From the NCBI GenBank assembly GCA_001723645.1, contig MDLC01000007.1:27816-91815 (forward strand): a stretch of DNA of 64,000 nt, read 5' to 3'. Shown here piece after piece: positions 47,210 through 56,326 of the stretch. Position 1 is the stretch's first letter; every line of letters begins with the position of its first letter. Source of the stretch: Candidatus Endobugula sertula. Lineage in GTDB: Bacteria; Pseudomonadota; Gammaproteobacteria; Pseudomonadales; Cellvibrionaceae. The notes below the pieces were generated by a model, which ran no database searches, had not been told where the DNA came from, and saw only the letters and a program-made list of their open reading frames with translations. Position numbers and translations under genes: made by a program.

Positions 47210-48454
47210 ATGGGTGCTTTTCGATATCAAGCTATTAATGCCAAGGGGCGAGTGGTTAAAGGAACACTTGAGAGCGATACTGATCGACAAGTGCGTACTC
47301 GATTACGCCAACAACAGCTCAAACCCATCAGTGTTGAAAAAGTGTCTGCGAGCCATCTTACGGCTAAACACAGTGGCAATTCCAGTGTCAGTAAGCTATT
47401 TAAGCTTCGTTTAGGTGGAGTAAAAATAGCGGTTAAAGACCTTACCTTATTGACTCGTCAATTGGCATCTTTGGTCCAATCGGGAATGCCATTGGCTGAA
47501 TCATTACAAGCTGTCGCTAAACAAACCCGTAAAGACGCCGTGAAGGACGTGGTACTACACGTGCGATCTCGCGTATTAGAAGGGCGTAGTTTGGCACAAG
47601 CGTTTGCAGACTATCCTCGCATTTTTGATTCCATGTACCGTGCTATGGTGAATGCAGGAGAACAAGCAGGTTTTCTTGGGCCCGTTTTAGAACGTCTGTC
47701 TGAATACGCAGAAACTAGCCATGCCGCCAGACAGCAACTGAAATCAGCAATGGTTTACCCAATTATTTTGGTGATTGTCTGCATCGGAATTGTGATTGCT
47801 TTAATGGTATTTGTGGTGCCCCAGTTAACCAGTGTATTTACCCGAGCTAAGCAAGAACTACCCTGGATGACACAATTACTTATTAATGTCAGTGACTTTT
47901 TACAACAGCATGGTCTATTGTGCTTTGCGGTAGTGATCGCATGGATTGTTATTAGCCGGTGGTGGCTAAACCGGGAACAAAATTTACGTAAGTGGCACAA
48001 ACTACAATTGAAGTTACCTCTCATTGGCCATATTGTTGTACAAGCAGATTCCTCTCGCTTTGCTAGCACCTTAGGGATGCTGATAAGTAGTGGAGTTCCT
48101 CTGCTAAATAGTCTGCGAATCAGTAACCAAACTATGGCCAATAGTATTTTGTGTGAGCAAGCGGAGCAGGTGGCTATTGCCGTAGAAGAAGGTTCCAGTT
48201 TGCATAAGGCTTTGGATAAAACCGAAGTCTTTCCACCACTGATGGTACAAATGGCCGCTAGTGGTGAGGCTAATGGGACCTTATCAGAACAACTGGATTA
48301 CTCAGCTAAGAGTCAGCAGCGTGAGCTCGATCTGCAACTGTCAGCAGCTTTGGGAGTGATTGAACCCATAACCATTGTTCTTATGGGTTTCGTTATTGGT
48401 TTTATTATGGCGGCGATTATTGTTCCAATCGCTAATATGAGCAATTTGATTTAA
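47210..48454 (+). CDS. gspF: Type II secretion inner-membrane protein GspF
   Basis: Polytopic platform protein, 414 residues, with two repeated GspF domains. The first is LTRQLASLVQSGMPLAESLQAVAKQ and the second FASTLGMLISSGVPLLNSLRIS. Three membrane helices are seen: near residue 170 (VYPIILVIVCIGIVIALMVFVVP), near residue 230 and at the C-terminus (ITIVLMGFVIGFIMAAIIVP). The second of two adjacent ATGs (47210) is preferred because GGGAG at 47199-47203 is then 6 bases away. Next gene in operon order after gspE. Confidence 0.96.
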   Translation: MGAFRYQAINAKGRVVKGTLESDTDRQVRTRLRQQQLKPISVEKVSASHLTAKHSGNSSVSKLFKLRLGGVKIAVKDLTLLTRQLASLVQSGMPLAESLQAVAKQTRKDAVKDVVLHVRSRVLEGRSLAQAFADYPRIFDSMYRAMVNAGEQAGFLGPVLERLSEYAETSHAARQQLKSAMVYPIILVIVCIGIVIALMVFVVPQLTSVFTRAKQELPWMTQLLINVSDFLQQHGLLCFAVVIAWIVISRWWLNREQNLRKWHKLQLKLPLIGHIVVQADSSRFASTLGMLISSGVPLLNSLRISNQTMANSILCEQAEQVAIAVEEGSSLHKALDKTEVFPPLMVQMAASGEANGTLSEQLDYSAKSQQRELDLQLSAALGVIEPITIVLMGFVIGFIMAAIIVPIANMSNLI

Positions 48455-48473
48455 CACAAATGAGAAGATAGAA

Positions 48474-48935
48474 ATGACAAAAAACAACCGTACAGGCTAT
48501 CAACAATATCAATTAGGATTTAGTTTTATTGAGATTATGGTGGTACTCGTTATTATTGGTATTCTGGCTGCAGCTGTTGGAGGTAATTTTTTAGGTAAGG
48601 CCGATGAGGCTCGAATTAAACAAGTCAACGCTGACTTTAGTACCATTGAAGGCCAACTAAAGCTTTATAAACTGGATAATTTTCGCTATCCCACTACTGA
48701 GCAAGGCTTACAAGCCTTAGTTGAAAAGCCAACGATTGACCCCATTCCCCGTCAATGGCAAAAAGGTGGTTACCTGGAAGCTTTGCCTGTGGACCCGTGG
48801 GGTAACTATTATCTTTACAGTGCTCCAGGTGAAACAAGAAGTTATGACCTCTATAGCTACGGTGCTGATGGCGTAGCCGGGGGTATCGACGCAGACAAAG
48901 ATATTTATAGCTGGGAACGCTTTGAAAAGAAGTAA
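48474..48935 (+). CDS. gspG: Major pseudopilin GspG
   Basis: The main subunit of the T2SS pseudopilus, 153 residues. The prepilin peptidase site lies after G15 (QLG/FSFIEIMVVLVIIGILAAAV in parts), with the conserved Glu at position 5 of the mature protein. The C-terminal domain has the pseudopilin Ca2+-site region (YLYSAPGETRSYDLYSYGADG, then DADKDIYSWE). Cleavage and N-methylation need PilD, which is not encoded in this window. It is 19 bases after gspF. Confidence 0.96.
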   Translation: MTKNNRTGYQQYQLGFSFIEIMVVLVIIGILAAAVGGNFLGKADEARIKQVNADFSTIEGQLKLYKLDNFRYPTTEQGLQALVEKPTIDPIPRQWQKGGYLEALPVDPWGNYYLYSAPGETRSYDLYSYGADGVAGGIDADKDIYSWERFEKK

Positions 48936-48995
48936 TAAAATACGTATCAAAAATCATTCTCGCGGAGGCGTGAATCTATAGTTGAGCTGGTGACT

Positions 48996-49556
48996 ATGAG
49001 TAAACAAACGCTAAAAGGGTTTAGCTTAATTGAGCTCTTAATCGTTTTATTTATGATTTCGATACTGAGTGGCGGTGTTGCCATTGCTATTAGTGCAACA
49101 TCTTCACCGGAAAAGCGTTTATTTGAAACAGGCGAACGATTGTTTGCCCAAATGAATTTTGCACTAGATGAAGCGTTGATGCAACAACACTTAATTGGTT
49201 TACATGTTGAAGTCGATGCAGAGAATGGATCAACTTATAGCTGGCATCGTTATAAAAATGAACGTTGGCAAGCACTAAAAGAGCCTCTCTCATCACACCA
49301 TTTAACGGATGAAATAACATTGCAGATTTCGATAGAGGATAGTCTACTAGAGTCTTTATTAGAAAAAAGTTTAAATGAAGTCGACAGTGCTCAAGAAATA
49401 ACGCCAGCTATCATGTTTTATCCAAGTAGTGAAGTCTCTGATTTTGAATTGACATTAGCTCTTAAAGAAAATAATCAGGATAAAAGCCAGTTTCGTATTT
49501 TTATTAATGAACGCGGCGAACTTGAAAGAACTGGAGAGGGTACGGAAAATAATTAA
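48996..49556 (+). CDS. gspH: Minor pseudopilin GspH
   Basis: A minor pseudopilin of about 186 residues. Prepilin cleavage is predicted before FSLIELLIVLFMISILSGG, again with Glu at mature position 5, followed by a variable beta-rich domain (LMQQHLIGLHVEVDAENGSTYSWHRYK in parts). It lies between gspG and gspI, which fixes its identity. The ATG at 48996 is preferred to the GTG at 48990. The stop shares a base with the gspI start (TAATGG). Confidence 0.88.
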   Translation: MSKQTLKGFSLIELLIVLFMISILSGGVAIAISATSSPEKRLFETGERLFAQMNFALDEALMQQHLIGLHVEVDAENGSTYSWHRYKNERWQALKEPLSSHHLTDEITLQISIEDSLLESLLEKSLNEVDSAQEITPAIMFYPSSEVSDFELTLALKENNQDKSQFRIFINERGELERTGEGTENN

Positions 49557-49966
49557 TGGATAAAGAGAACAAAATGATATCGCTAGTAAGCAAGCAACAG
49601 ATACTAAAAGCACACGCTGGTTTTAGTCTACTTGAGGTATTAGCAGCAACCGCTATCATTGCCTTCACCATTCCAGCACTGATGTTATTAATGATGAAAC
49701 AAGCGGATACTGCAGGTGCTTTGCGTAATAAATCGGTCGCTTTCTGGATTGCAGAAAACACTCTGACTCGTTTGCGCCTGGAGCGACAAATAGAGGGTTC
49801 TGTTATTGATAGGCCTTTAGAAGAAACTGTCACTATGGCGGGTTTAGAATGGATCGTATTAACGGAGCCCGAAGAAACTGATCAAGCGTCTTTATTACGT
49901 TATCGAACCACCGTGAGCCTCGAACCAGACGAACCACTAGTCACTGTTGATACGTTTATTCATTAA
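49556..49966 (+). CDS. gspI: Minor pseudopilin GspI
   Basis: A 136-residue minor pseudopilin. The prepilin leader ends at AG and the mature helix begins FSLLEVLAATAIIAFTIPALML. A conserved tail typical of GspI follows (AFWIAENTLTRLRLERQIEGSVI, then LEWIVLTEPEET). GspI, J and K form the pseudopilus tip. The 22-residue leader is long; an internal ATG at codon 7 would give a shorter one. It overlaps gspH by one base. Confidence 0.9.
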   Translation: MDKENKMISLVSKQQILKAHAGFSLLEVLAATAIIAFTIPALMLLMMKQADTAGALRNKSVAFWIAENTLTRLRLERQIEGSVIDRPLEETVTMAGLEWIVLTEPEETDQASLLRYRTTVSLEPDEPLVTVDTFIH

Positions 49967-49981
49967 AATGATAGCATCATA

Positions 49982-50719
49982 ATGTTAAACTATTTACCCA
50001 ATAGCAAACATCATCATACCAGTAAACAAGGGTTTACACTTATTGAGATGCTAGTGGCTCTAGCTATTGGGGCAGGCATTACCTTACTCGCCTATCAGGC
50101 ACTATCTGGTGCACTCAATATTGAAGAACGTGTAAGAGAAGTCACAACAAGAAATAATAGTATTAATCGTGTCTGGCAAGTGATTGCTGATGATGTTCAA
50201 CATGCGGTGGCAAGACCTTGGGTTGACTATCTTGGCGGTATTCAACCGCCAATGTTTGGTGTACTTGGTGATCGCTTGGCCCAAAGTAGTGTATTAAGTA
50301 ATGGCAGTGACAATCACTTAATACGATTTGTACGCAGTGGAGAAAAAAATTTCTTCGGCCAAACTCGCAGTAATTTACAGCTTGTTGCTTATCGCATTAC
50401 TGAAGAAGAGACTGACAACAATAATGAAGATAGAGGCAAGCTGAGTCTATGGCGTGATTACTGGCGTCCTATTGACAGCGTTGAAGAACCTAACATTAAA
50501 AGTCGTCGTTTATTGGATGGTATGAAGACCATCCATTTTCGTTACCTGTCTAGAAATAATGACAGGGTTAATGATGAAGCCTGGATTGAAGGTTGGCCGG
50601 AATCATCAGAACAAAATTCTGAATTGCCTATTGCGATAGAGGTCACCATTGACTTAAACGATATTGGAGAAGTCACTCGACTTTTTGCCCTCATTGAAGG
50701 GGAGGGCAGTCAGCAATGA
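49982..50719 (+). CDS. gspJ: Minor pseudopilin GspJ
   Basis: A tip pseudopilin of 245 residues. Cleavage is predicted before FTLIEMLVALAIGAGITLLAYQ (in parts), and the body has DVQHAVARPWVDYLGGIQPPMFG and SLWRDYWRPIDSVEEPNIKSRRLLDGM-type sequence found in GspJ. It begins 15 bases after gspI, and gspK overlaps its end by 4 bases (ATGA). The order I-J-K is standard. Confidence 0.93.
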   Translation: MLNYLPNSKHHHTSKQGFTLIEMLVALAIGAGITLLAYQALSGALNIEERVREVTTRNNSINRVWQVIADDVQHAVARPWVDYLGGIQPPMFGVLGDRLAQSSVLSNGSDNHLIRFVRSGEKNFFGQTRSNLQLVAYRITEEETDNNNEDRGKLSLWRDYWRPIDSVEEPNIKSRRLLDGMKTIHFRYLSRNNDRVNDEAWIEGWPESSEQNSELPIAIEVTIDLNDIGEVTRLFALIEGEGSQQ

Positions 50720-51819
50720 CGGACTGTCAATTTCAACGTGGTTCAGTACTTGTTATGGTTGTTTTTGTGGTTAGCATTATTGTTGCGCTATCGGTTCGCT
50801 TTACTAGTGATTTTCAATTAACTGTAGCCAGAATAGAACAGCACATGATACATACCCAGCTACAACAGTATTTACATAGTGTAGAAAATTTTGCGAGTTG
50901 GGTGCTAATAGAAGATGCAAAAAAAGACGACTCCAACGGTCATTTTAAAAGCAATGGCGCTGGCGGCAATTATGACCACCTACAAGAGGAATGGAATAGT
51001 CTGTTACACACACCTATAGAGACGGCTACCATTAGCGCTAAATTAACAGATGCCTTGAGCTATTTTAATGTAAACCAGTTACTGGGACGGCCACAGGGGT
51101 ATAACCCCAATGGCGTATTTTCACAACGTTTTACCGTAGCACAAAAACGTTTTGTCAGATTGTTACAAACACACCCGGATGATCTGGTGGATTCGATCTT
51201 GGCTCAGCAAATCACAGACGCTGTGGTTGATTGGATAGATAGTGATAATACGATTTCGGGTATTGGGGGTGCGGAAAGTTATTACACCACGTTGAAGCCT
51301 CCTTACCGGGCAGCAAACCAATTATTTATTAGTGTCACTGAGTTGCGACAAGTTCGGGGGATTACCCCGGAAATTTATGATTACCTAAAAACCGTGGTGG
51401 TTGCCTTACCTAATACTGTAGGTATTAATATTAATACGGCATTACCTGCGGTGATGAGGAGCTTAAATCAAAAAGATACTGAAACACCACTGAGCAAGGA
51501 AGATGTGGATATATTGGTAGCTAGTAGACCACCGCCTCGCGGAGAGTCAGACGATAACGAGGCTATTAATCATACTATAGATGGTTACACGTCTGTGGAT
51601 GACTTTTTTAAGAGTGATGGCGCTCAGCGAGTGTTTGGTGGTGAGGTAGGATTATTACCACCTAAAGAGGGCTTGCGCACTGGGAGTGAATATTTTATTT
51701 TGGAAGCTGAAGCGACACTGTTGGACTATCAACGTCAACAAACTAGCATGCTTAAGCGAGAAATGGTTGCTACTGGATTTAAGGTTCGGGTATTAAGACG
51801 TGCACGTGAACAACTATAA
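50716..51819 (+). CDS. gspK: Minor pseudopilin GspK
   Basis: The largest tip pseudopilin (367 residues). The short leader ends RG before SVLVMVVFVVSIIVALSVRFT, and, as is usual for GspK, the Glu at mature position 5 is missing. The body contains GspK signatures such as ARIEQHMIHTQLQQYLHSVENFA and LTDALSYFNVNQLLG in parts, plus the helix-hairpin-helix-like ELRQVRGITPEIYDYL. It caps the pseudopilus and contacts substrates. Overlaps gspJ by four bases. Confidence 0.94.
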   Translation: MTDCQFQRGSVLVMVVFVVSIIVALSVRFTSDFQLTVARIEQHMIHTQLQQYLHSVENFASWVLIEDAKKDDSNGHFKSNGAGGNYDHLQEEWNSLLHTPIETATISAKLTDALSYFNVNQLLGRPQGYNPNGVFSQRFTVAQKRFVRLLQTHPDDLVDSILAQQITDAVVDWIDSDNTISGIGGAESYYTTLKPPYRAANQLFISVTELRQVRGITPEIYDYLKTVVVALPNTVGININTALPAVMRSLNQKDTETPLSKEDVDILVASRPPPRGESDDNEAINHTIDGYTSVDDFFKSDGAQRVFGGEVGLLPPKEGLRTGSEYFILEAEATLLDYQRQQTSMLKREMVATGFKVRVLRRAREQL

Positions 51820-51861
51820 GACATTATTAGAAAACAGTTTCACAACTAAAAGGCTACATTT

Positions 51862-53115
51862 TTGAAAGAATATCCGTACATACAAGTGTTATCTCCCTGT
51901 CAAACAGACGATCAGACTAACGTTCATGGTTCTGCTATCTATCAATGGGGTATGGCCAATACGGAGCTGATGGAAGAAAATGCCCAGCAGGGTAATCAAG
52001 ACCAACTGATGGAATGGCTAGAGCGACAAACTCAAGCTATCGTACTTGTGATTCCTGGTGAAAAAGCCGTAGTTTGTCAAGTGGATTTTAATGAGAAGGA
52101 AAGACGTCACTTTGATAAAATGCTACCTTATGAAGTAGAAGACAATATCATTGGCGATGTTGATGAACTACACTTTGCGGTTGGTTTAAAACAAACTTCT
52201 CAGGCTACGGTAGCCTATATAGATAAAGAGTGGTTTGCGAAACAATGGAATTTTTTTGTTGGCCAGGGTATAGATGTTTCACACTGCTTTGTTCAATTCC
52301 AACTGATTCATGCTGAAGAAAATGAAACTGTCTGTTGGTTTTCAGGTGAAATGTTGCATGTTCACAGAGCCAATGGTTTAGGTTTTTCCTGTGCTAGAAC
52401 AGTAGCCCCCATATTGCTGAAAAACTTTTTACAGAATATTGATGCTGAATATACACTATCTGTCTATATGGACTATGCACCTAATGATAAAGAGGGTGTG
52501 AGTATTGTTAATCTTTTACATACACTGGTTCCAGAAATGGAGAGTAAGTTTTTTCAGGGTACACCAGAGCTATCTATTAATCATCCTCAGGCGATTAACT
52601 TTTGTTGTGGTCAATATAAAAGCCATATGTCTGGCGGACAATGGTTTAAAGAATTTTCAGGTATTGCTGGTTTAGCTACCGTTGCATTGATTGCTTTTTT
52701 ATCAGTTAACTTTTTTGATATTTATCAGCTAAAACAACAAAACCAACAAAAACACCAACGCATAGAGGCTGCTTATCGTACCGTTATCCCCCAAGGTGTG
52801 ATGAACGATCCAATAAAATAGCTCACTCGAAAGTTAAATCAATCGTCCACTAGTGACGATGAACCCAGTCAGGTTATTTATCTACTATCGGTTGTGGCTC
52901 CTCTTATTAAATCACTCAATATTGACCTTTCCTCAATGAATTATAGTAAAAAAGATCGTGCTATGCGTCTGAATATACAGGCAGACTCATTTAATATAGT
53001 AGAAAAGCTACGTACGGATATCAATCAAAAAGGATTGAGCGCTGAGTTACTTAGCTCTAATGCTATAGAGGAAAAATTTCAGGCTCGCTTACGTATCAGT
53101 ACAGGTGAGCGCTAA
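51862..53115 (+). pseudogene. gspL: Type II secretion protein GspL, interrupted by an in-frame amber codon
   Basis: GspL anchors the GspE ATPase to the membrane. A TTG start at 51862 opens the frame. The cytoplasmic actin-like domain has VLVIPGEKAVVCQVDFNEKE and KMLPYEVEDNIIGDVDELHFA in parts, and the membrane helix is near residues 270-290 (IAGLATVALIAFLSVNFF). A TAG at 52819-52821 (codon 320) stops translation, but the same frame continues LTRKLNQSS...VVAPLIKSLNIDLSSMNY to the end at 53115, giving the rest of the periplasmic ferredoxin-like domain. A single base change such as CAG or AAG to TAG explains it. The truncated product would lose the GspM-contacting domain. The gene overlaps gspM by one base. 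Confidence 0.85.
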
Positions 53116-53588
53116 TGGAAAGGTTATTGGATAATTGGCAACAACGGACATCATTAGAAAAAATAATTATGGCTATTGTTGGTTTGGTTATAGTATGTAG
53201 TCTATTTTATTTTCTGGTATTTGATCCTATTATCAACCTGAGAGAACAGCAGCAAAAGCATCTCAAGGCAAAAGAAATAACGTTGATGGAAGTCACCCGT
53301 TTAGTCTCACGTTTTCAAACACAGTCTGCTGTCGTTGATACGCCTAATACAGGTTTGGCAAGTATTGTAGATCGTAGCTTACAAAAGAATGACCTACCTA
53401 TGAAAGGATTTCAGCCTGGAAAAAATAATGATGCTCGCCTGCGTTTGAGTAATGTTGCTTATAAGCCATTGGTACAATGGCTTTATGAATTGGAATATAA
53501 ACATAATATTTCTATTGAGGAGTTAACAATCAGTCAGGCAAAAACACCAGGACGGCTAATGGTCAGCATACGAATTGTTAAAAGTTAA
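53115..53588 (+). CDS. gspM: Type II secretion protein GspM
   Basis: Small bitopic inner-membrane platform protein, 157 residues. A cytoplasmic N-terminus (RLLDNWQQRTSLEKI) and one membrane helix at about residues 18-37 (IIMAIVGLVIVCSLFYFLVF) precede a helix and a ferredoxin-like periplasmic domain (LASIVDRSLQKNDLPMKGFQP, YKPLVQWLYELEYKHNI). Its normal partner is the periplasmic domain of GspL, which would not be made if the amber codon upstream is real. It shares one base with the gspL stop. Confidence 0.9.
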   Translation: MERLLDNWQQRTSLEKIIMAIVGLVIVCSLFYFLVFDPIINLREQQQKHLKAKEITLMEVTRLVSRFQTQSAVVDTPNTGLASIVDRSLQKNDLPMKGFQPGKNNDARLRLSNVAYKPLVQWLYELEYKHNISIEELTISQAKTPGRLMVSIRIVKS

Positions 53589-53609
53589 TAGTAATCAGTA
53601 GGTGATATT

Positions 53610-53870
53610 ATGACAATAAAAATATTAACCGTACGTTCTATCATTGTTTGCGCTTTGCTGCCTTTATTGTTTTAAGCACATCATTTCTCATAAACCGCAA
53701 ATGTTATTAGAGAACCTAAGTGTGAGTCACTCGAAGAAAGCTTGGTAGCAATAGATCAGGAAGACTCTAGTGTTTAGGCCATGATCACACAATGCCAACA
53801 GGGTGATTATCATGTGGATCAAAATACTTCAGAGGCTAAGTACCCTGAAGGCCAAAGGCTTCATGAGTAA
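53610..53870 (+). pseudogene. Decayed small exported-protein gene with three in-frame stops
   Basis: One frame runs for 86 codons from the ATG at 53610 to TAA at 53868-53870. It has a signal-peptide-like start (TIKILTVRSIIVCALLPLLF) and then ANVIREPKCESLEESLVAID and AMITQCQQGDYHVDQ. It is broken by TAA at 53673-53675, TAA at 53691-53693 and TAG at 53775-53777, all in phase and with no frameshift. Each stop is one change from a Gln codon. The two Cys and the signal peptide suggest a small periplasmic or secreted protein. I do not recognise the family. Its end overlaps the putative gspN start (ATGAGTAA), as an operon gene would. Confidence 0.6.
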
Positions 53871-54660
53871 GCGAGGAATGACTAAAGTGATAAAAACATT
53901 CTACTACTTAATACTGTTATTTATTGTGCTTATCTTGATTTTATCACTTCCCGCTGCTTGGGTCGTGATGCGAGTTCAAGAGCAATTGCCGGAACTCTCT
54001 ATAACAGGCTCTTCGGGATATTGGTGGCAAGGCACCGCGCATGAAGTCAGTATTATTTACCGAGGTGATACGATTAATCTTTCGGATATTTCTTGGACTT
54101 TTGACGGACTGTCTTTATTTGTTGTTAAACCATGTATTATTTTTTCTACCCTGTCCACTGTAAGCCGTGGGCAGGGTAGATTGTGTATTGACCTGTTTTC
54201 TAAAAAAATATACTTTCATCAATTGGATATGACACTATCAGCCGTTGTGGTAGCTGATGTGTTAAATGTTGAAATACAAGGTAAATTTCAAGCGTTAATA
54301 AGAACACTGATTTTAAAAGATAACCGTTTAGTTGGCCTTCAAGGTGATGTGATTTGGCGGCAGGCGAAATTTTATAATGGAGAAGAGTGGTTGGATTTAG
54401 GTATCTTATTAATGGCGGTTAGCAGCGAAACCAAAAATAAATCCATGACTATCAATTGGCTGGATATGGAGAATAATTTACCCTTCAACCCTATTGATGT
54501 AGACGTAGAAATGTTATTTACCAATAGTCAGTTGGTGCATATTGTAGGAACGGTGACACCGAAAAATATGGAGAATCGCTCTTTGTTGGATACATTGGAG
54601 TTAGTCAGCCATAGTCGGGAAGGGAATACGTATTTTATTAAAAGTTATTTTCCTCGATAA
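53863..54660 (+). CDS. gspN: Type II secretion protein GspN
   Basis: An optional T2SS inner-membrane protein, here about 265 residues. One membrane helix (YYLILLFIVLILILSLPAAWVVM) precedes a beta-rich periplasmic domain typical of GspN (LPELSITGSSGYWWQGTAHEV, ISWTFDGLSLFVVKP, GDVIWRQAKFYNGEEWLDLG). Start choice is uncertain: ATG 53863 overlaps the upstream decayed gene, ATG 53878 has GAGG too close, and GTG 53887 is well spaced from that GAGGA. It is the last gene of the operon. Its role in secretion is unclear in most species. Confidence 0.85.
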   Translation: MSKRGMTKVIKTFYYLILLFIVLILILSLPAAWVVMRVQEQLPELSITGSSGYWWQGTAHEVSIIYRGDTINLSDISWTFDGLSLFVVKPCIIFSTLSTVSRGQGRLCIDLFSKKIYFHQLDMTLSAVVVADVLNVEIQGKFQALIRTLILKDNRLVGLQGDVIWRQAKFYNGEEWLDLGILLMAVSSETKNKSMTINWLDMENNLPFNPIDVDVEMLFTNSQLVHIVGTVTPKNMENRSLLDTLELVSHSREGNTYFIKSYFPR

Positions 54661-54681
54661 GCCGAGGTATCTGCTATTTAT

Positions 54682-54718
54682 CTTCCTGCATGTCTATTTT
54701 GCCTTCCCGCATGTCTAT
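54682..54718. repeat. 16-bp direct repeat between gspN and the thioredoxin gene
   Basis: CTTCCTGCATGTCTAT (54682-54697) recurs as CTTCCCGCATGTCTAT (54703-54718) with one mismatch and a 21-base period, in the gap between the convergent gspN and thioredoxin genes. Two copies only; a small tandem duplication is the simplest reading. Confidence 0.6.
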
Positions 54719-54742
54719 AAGGACGGCTTGATAACATTGGGG

Positions 54743-55360
54743 TTAATGCTCGCTGAGTGCCTCATTTAGCGGGTCTTGTGAGGGGGGCAATGGTGTTGTT
54801 ACGGTTGTTTCCTTGATGAGTGACTCTATAATACGTTGATAGGTGTTCTCATCACCCTCACGATATCCTTGGTGTAAATAACGGGTTTTACCTTTTCTAT
54901 CAATAAGGATACTTGTGGGTATCCCCATATTTTTCCCAAGCAGGTGACTTTCAATATTGTTCATCACAATTTTTTGGCTATCGTAAAGTATGGGGAAGCT
55001 TAGATTCATTGTTTGAGTGACATGATCAATCGCCATTTTTTTGGGAAGGTTGCGGGCATCTTCAATATTGATGGCCAGCACAGTCAATCCAGATGCCTTG
55101 TACTTCGAATACAGTTTTTCTATTGCAGGCATTTCCAATCGACAAGGGCGACACCAGGTGGCCCAGAAGTTGATGAGTATAACGTGTCCTTTGAGTGCAG
55201 ATAGACTGACATTCTCACCTGCCTGACTGTCTAATGAAAAATCAGGAATATCTTTAAGGTGATTGTCCGCATAACTTTGGGCCCCGTTAATGAGTAGTAT
55301 GAGAATTGTGGCAAATAAGAATATGGGGCTTTGCTGATGATGCAATAGAGGGTTTTTCAT
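54743..55360 (-). CDS. TlpA/ResA-like periplasmic thioredoxin
   Basis: A 205-residue exported thioredoxin-fold reductase. The N-terminal helix (PIFLFATILILLINGAQSYA) is a signal peptide or anchor. The redox site is WATWC70-RP-C73RLEMPAIEKLY, with the TlpA-type insertion AINIEDARNLPKKMAIDH and the cis-Pro loop GIPTSILIDRKGKTRYLHQGY. Such proteins keep periplasmic thiols reduced, often for cytochrome c maturation. The lipoprotein gene upstream on the same strand (stop at 55369, 8 bases away) is probably cotranscribed. Confidence 0.88.
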   Translation of the reverse strand: MKNPLLHHQQSPIFLFATILILLINGAQSYADNHLKDIPDFSLDSQAGENVSLSALKGHVILINFWATWCRPCRLEMPAIEKLYSKYKASGLTVLAINIEDARNLPKKMAIDHVTQTMNLSFPILYDSQKIVMNNIESHLLGKNMGIPTSILIDRKGKTRYLHQGYREGDENTYQRIIESLIKETTVTTPLPPSQDPLNEALSEH

Positions 55361-55368
55361 TGAGCCTG

Positions 55369-55845
55369 TTATTCAACCAAGAAATTGCTGAGCTGATGGT
55401 TGCTAATCGATATCAATTGAGATGCCCCATTATATTTAAAGCGCAACAAGGCATCGCTTTGTTGGCTGATATACTGTGAGTCTTCCGGTGATAATGACAG
55501 ATTAACACTTTTCTGGGGTACGACAATGAAACTCCCTTCATTGAGTGATATCTTTTTGCCCCCAGCAATAATAGACATCTGACTTATCAATATACTTTGT
55601 TGATGGATAGAACGAAGCTGTAATTTATAACCTCTAGCTAACTGTTGTTTTATCGTTTGTGGTTTTTGACTAAAACTGGCCCGCATGCTGATCGATGCCT
55701 TTCTTTGGGCGAAGTAGACTGTTGAGTCTTGGTGTATCAGTGTGGATTTGGGTGTATTGGTTACAGGTTTCTTTGAAGGCGTATTGTAACAACTTGACAG
55801 TAATAGACAAATGAGTAGTAGGAAGTAGCTAGCGATTCTGCTCAT
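55369..55845 (-). CDS. Putative lipoprotein of unknown function
   Basis: A 158-residue protein with a lipoprotein signal peptide: hydrophobic SYFLLLICLLL and lipobox LSSC19. The mature part starts with a Thr/Pro/Lys-rich linker and then has short beta-rich stretches (STVYFAQRKASISMRASFSQ, GYKLQLRSIHQQSILI, ALLRFKYNGASQLISI). I do not recognise the family. It lies 8 bases upstream of the TlpA-like gene, so the two may work together at the envelope. Residue +2 after the Cys is Tyr-Asn, not Asp, so outer-membrane sorting is plausible. Confidence 0.7.
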   Translation of the reverse strand: MSRIASYFLLLICLLLSSCYNTPSKKPVTNTPKSTLIHQDSTVYFAQRKASISMRASFSQKPQTIKQQLARGYKLQLRSIHQQSILISQMSIIAGGKKISLNEGSFIVVPQKSVNLSLSPEDSQYISQQSDALLRFKYNGASQLISISNHQLSNFLVE

Positions 55846-55886
55846 AGGAAGTACTCAGTATGTTGAAAGATGGCGTTTTATCGTGA

Positions 55887-56012
55887 TGCAACGCTGAATT
55901 GCGGTTGCTCACATTGTATCAAAAGACATGGTGGGTTTCATTAAACGACAATGGCCAAGACGTCATTGCCATTGATGGCAAGACGCTAACACTTAGACCG
56001 GTTAGAATTTGA
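55887..56012 (+). mobile_element. ISAs1-family transposase fragment
   Basis: A 41-codon open stretch reads AELRLLTLYQKTWWVSLND, then GQDVIAIDGKTL, ending in TGA. DVIAIDGKTLR is the signature of the first catalytic Asp of ISAs1/H-repeat transposases. Nothing of the remaining transposase is found within 300 bases on either side, and no terminal inverted repeats were seen. It is a remnant and marks an old insertion site. The rest of 55846-56326 holds nothing else I can name; a 71-codon frame at 56025-56240 has no coding character. Confidence 0.75.
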
Positions 56013-56326
56013 AGAGGTTTTAAGGTGGTATTATTTGATCACTCCTGCTTCATGTTAAGTAAAGGTCAAGTCATAACAATATATAAAATCTCAACACTAA
56101 CCACTCATTTCAAGGGTGTTTATAGTTATAATAACTCTCATTTTTATTCAGTTATATTCCTGGCATTATCACGAATTATTACAGAGAATGTCATTCTAAT
56201 ACATAAGTTTGATACAGAAATTAAATCGCAATCAAAATAATAGTTAAATAAGTGATTACCCTAAGTCATGTTTGCAGGCATATAAGGTCTTTTCTTTTAA
56301 TCTTTTTATAAAAACAAGGAGCAAAA

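Noticed and set aside
52819..53777. Stop-codon reassignment or pyrrolysine/selenocysteine use
   Set aside because: The in-frame stops include both TAG and TAA, and most other genes in the window end normally at these codons; Gln-to-stop mutations explain them more simply.
56025..56240. 71-codon open frame downstream of the IS remnant
   Set aside because: Its composition is random-like, it has no ribosome binding site and no recognisable motif; it is AT-rich spacer.
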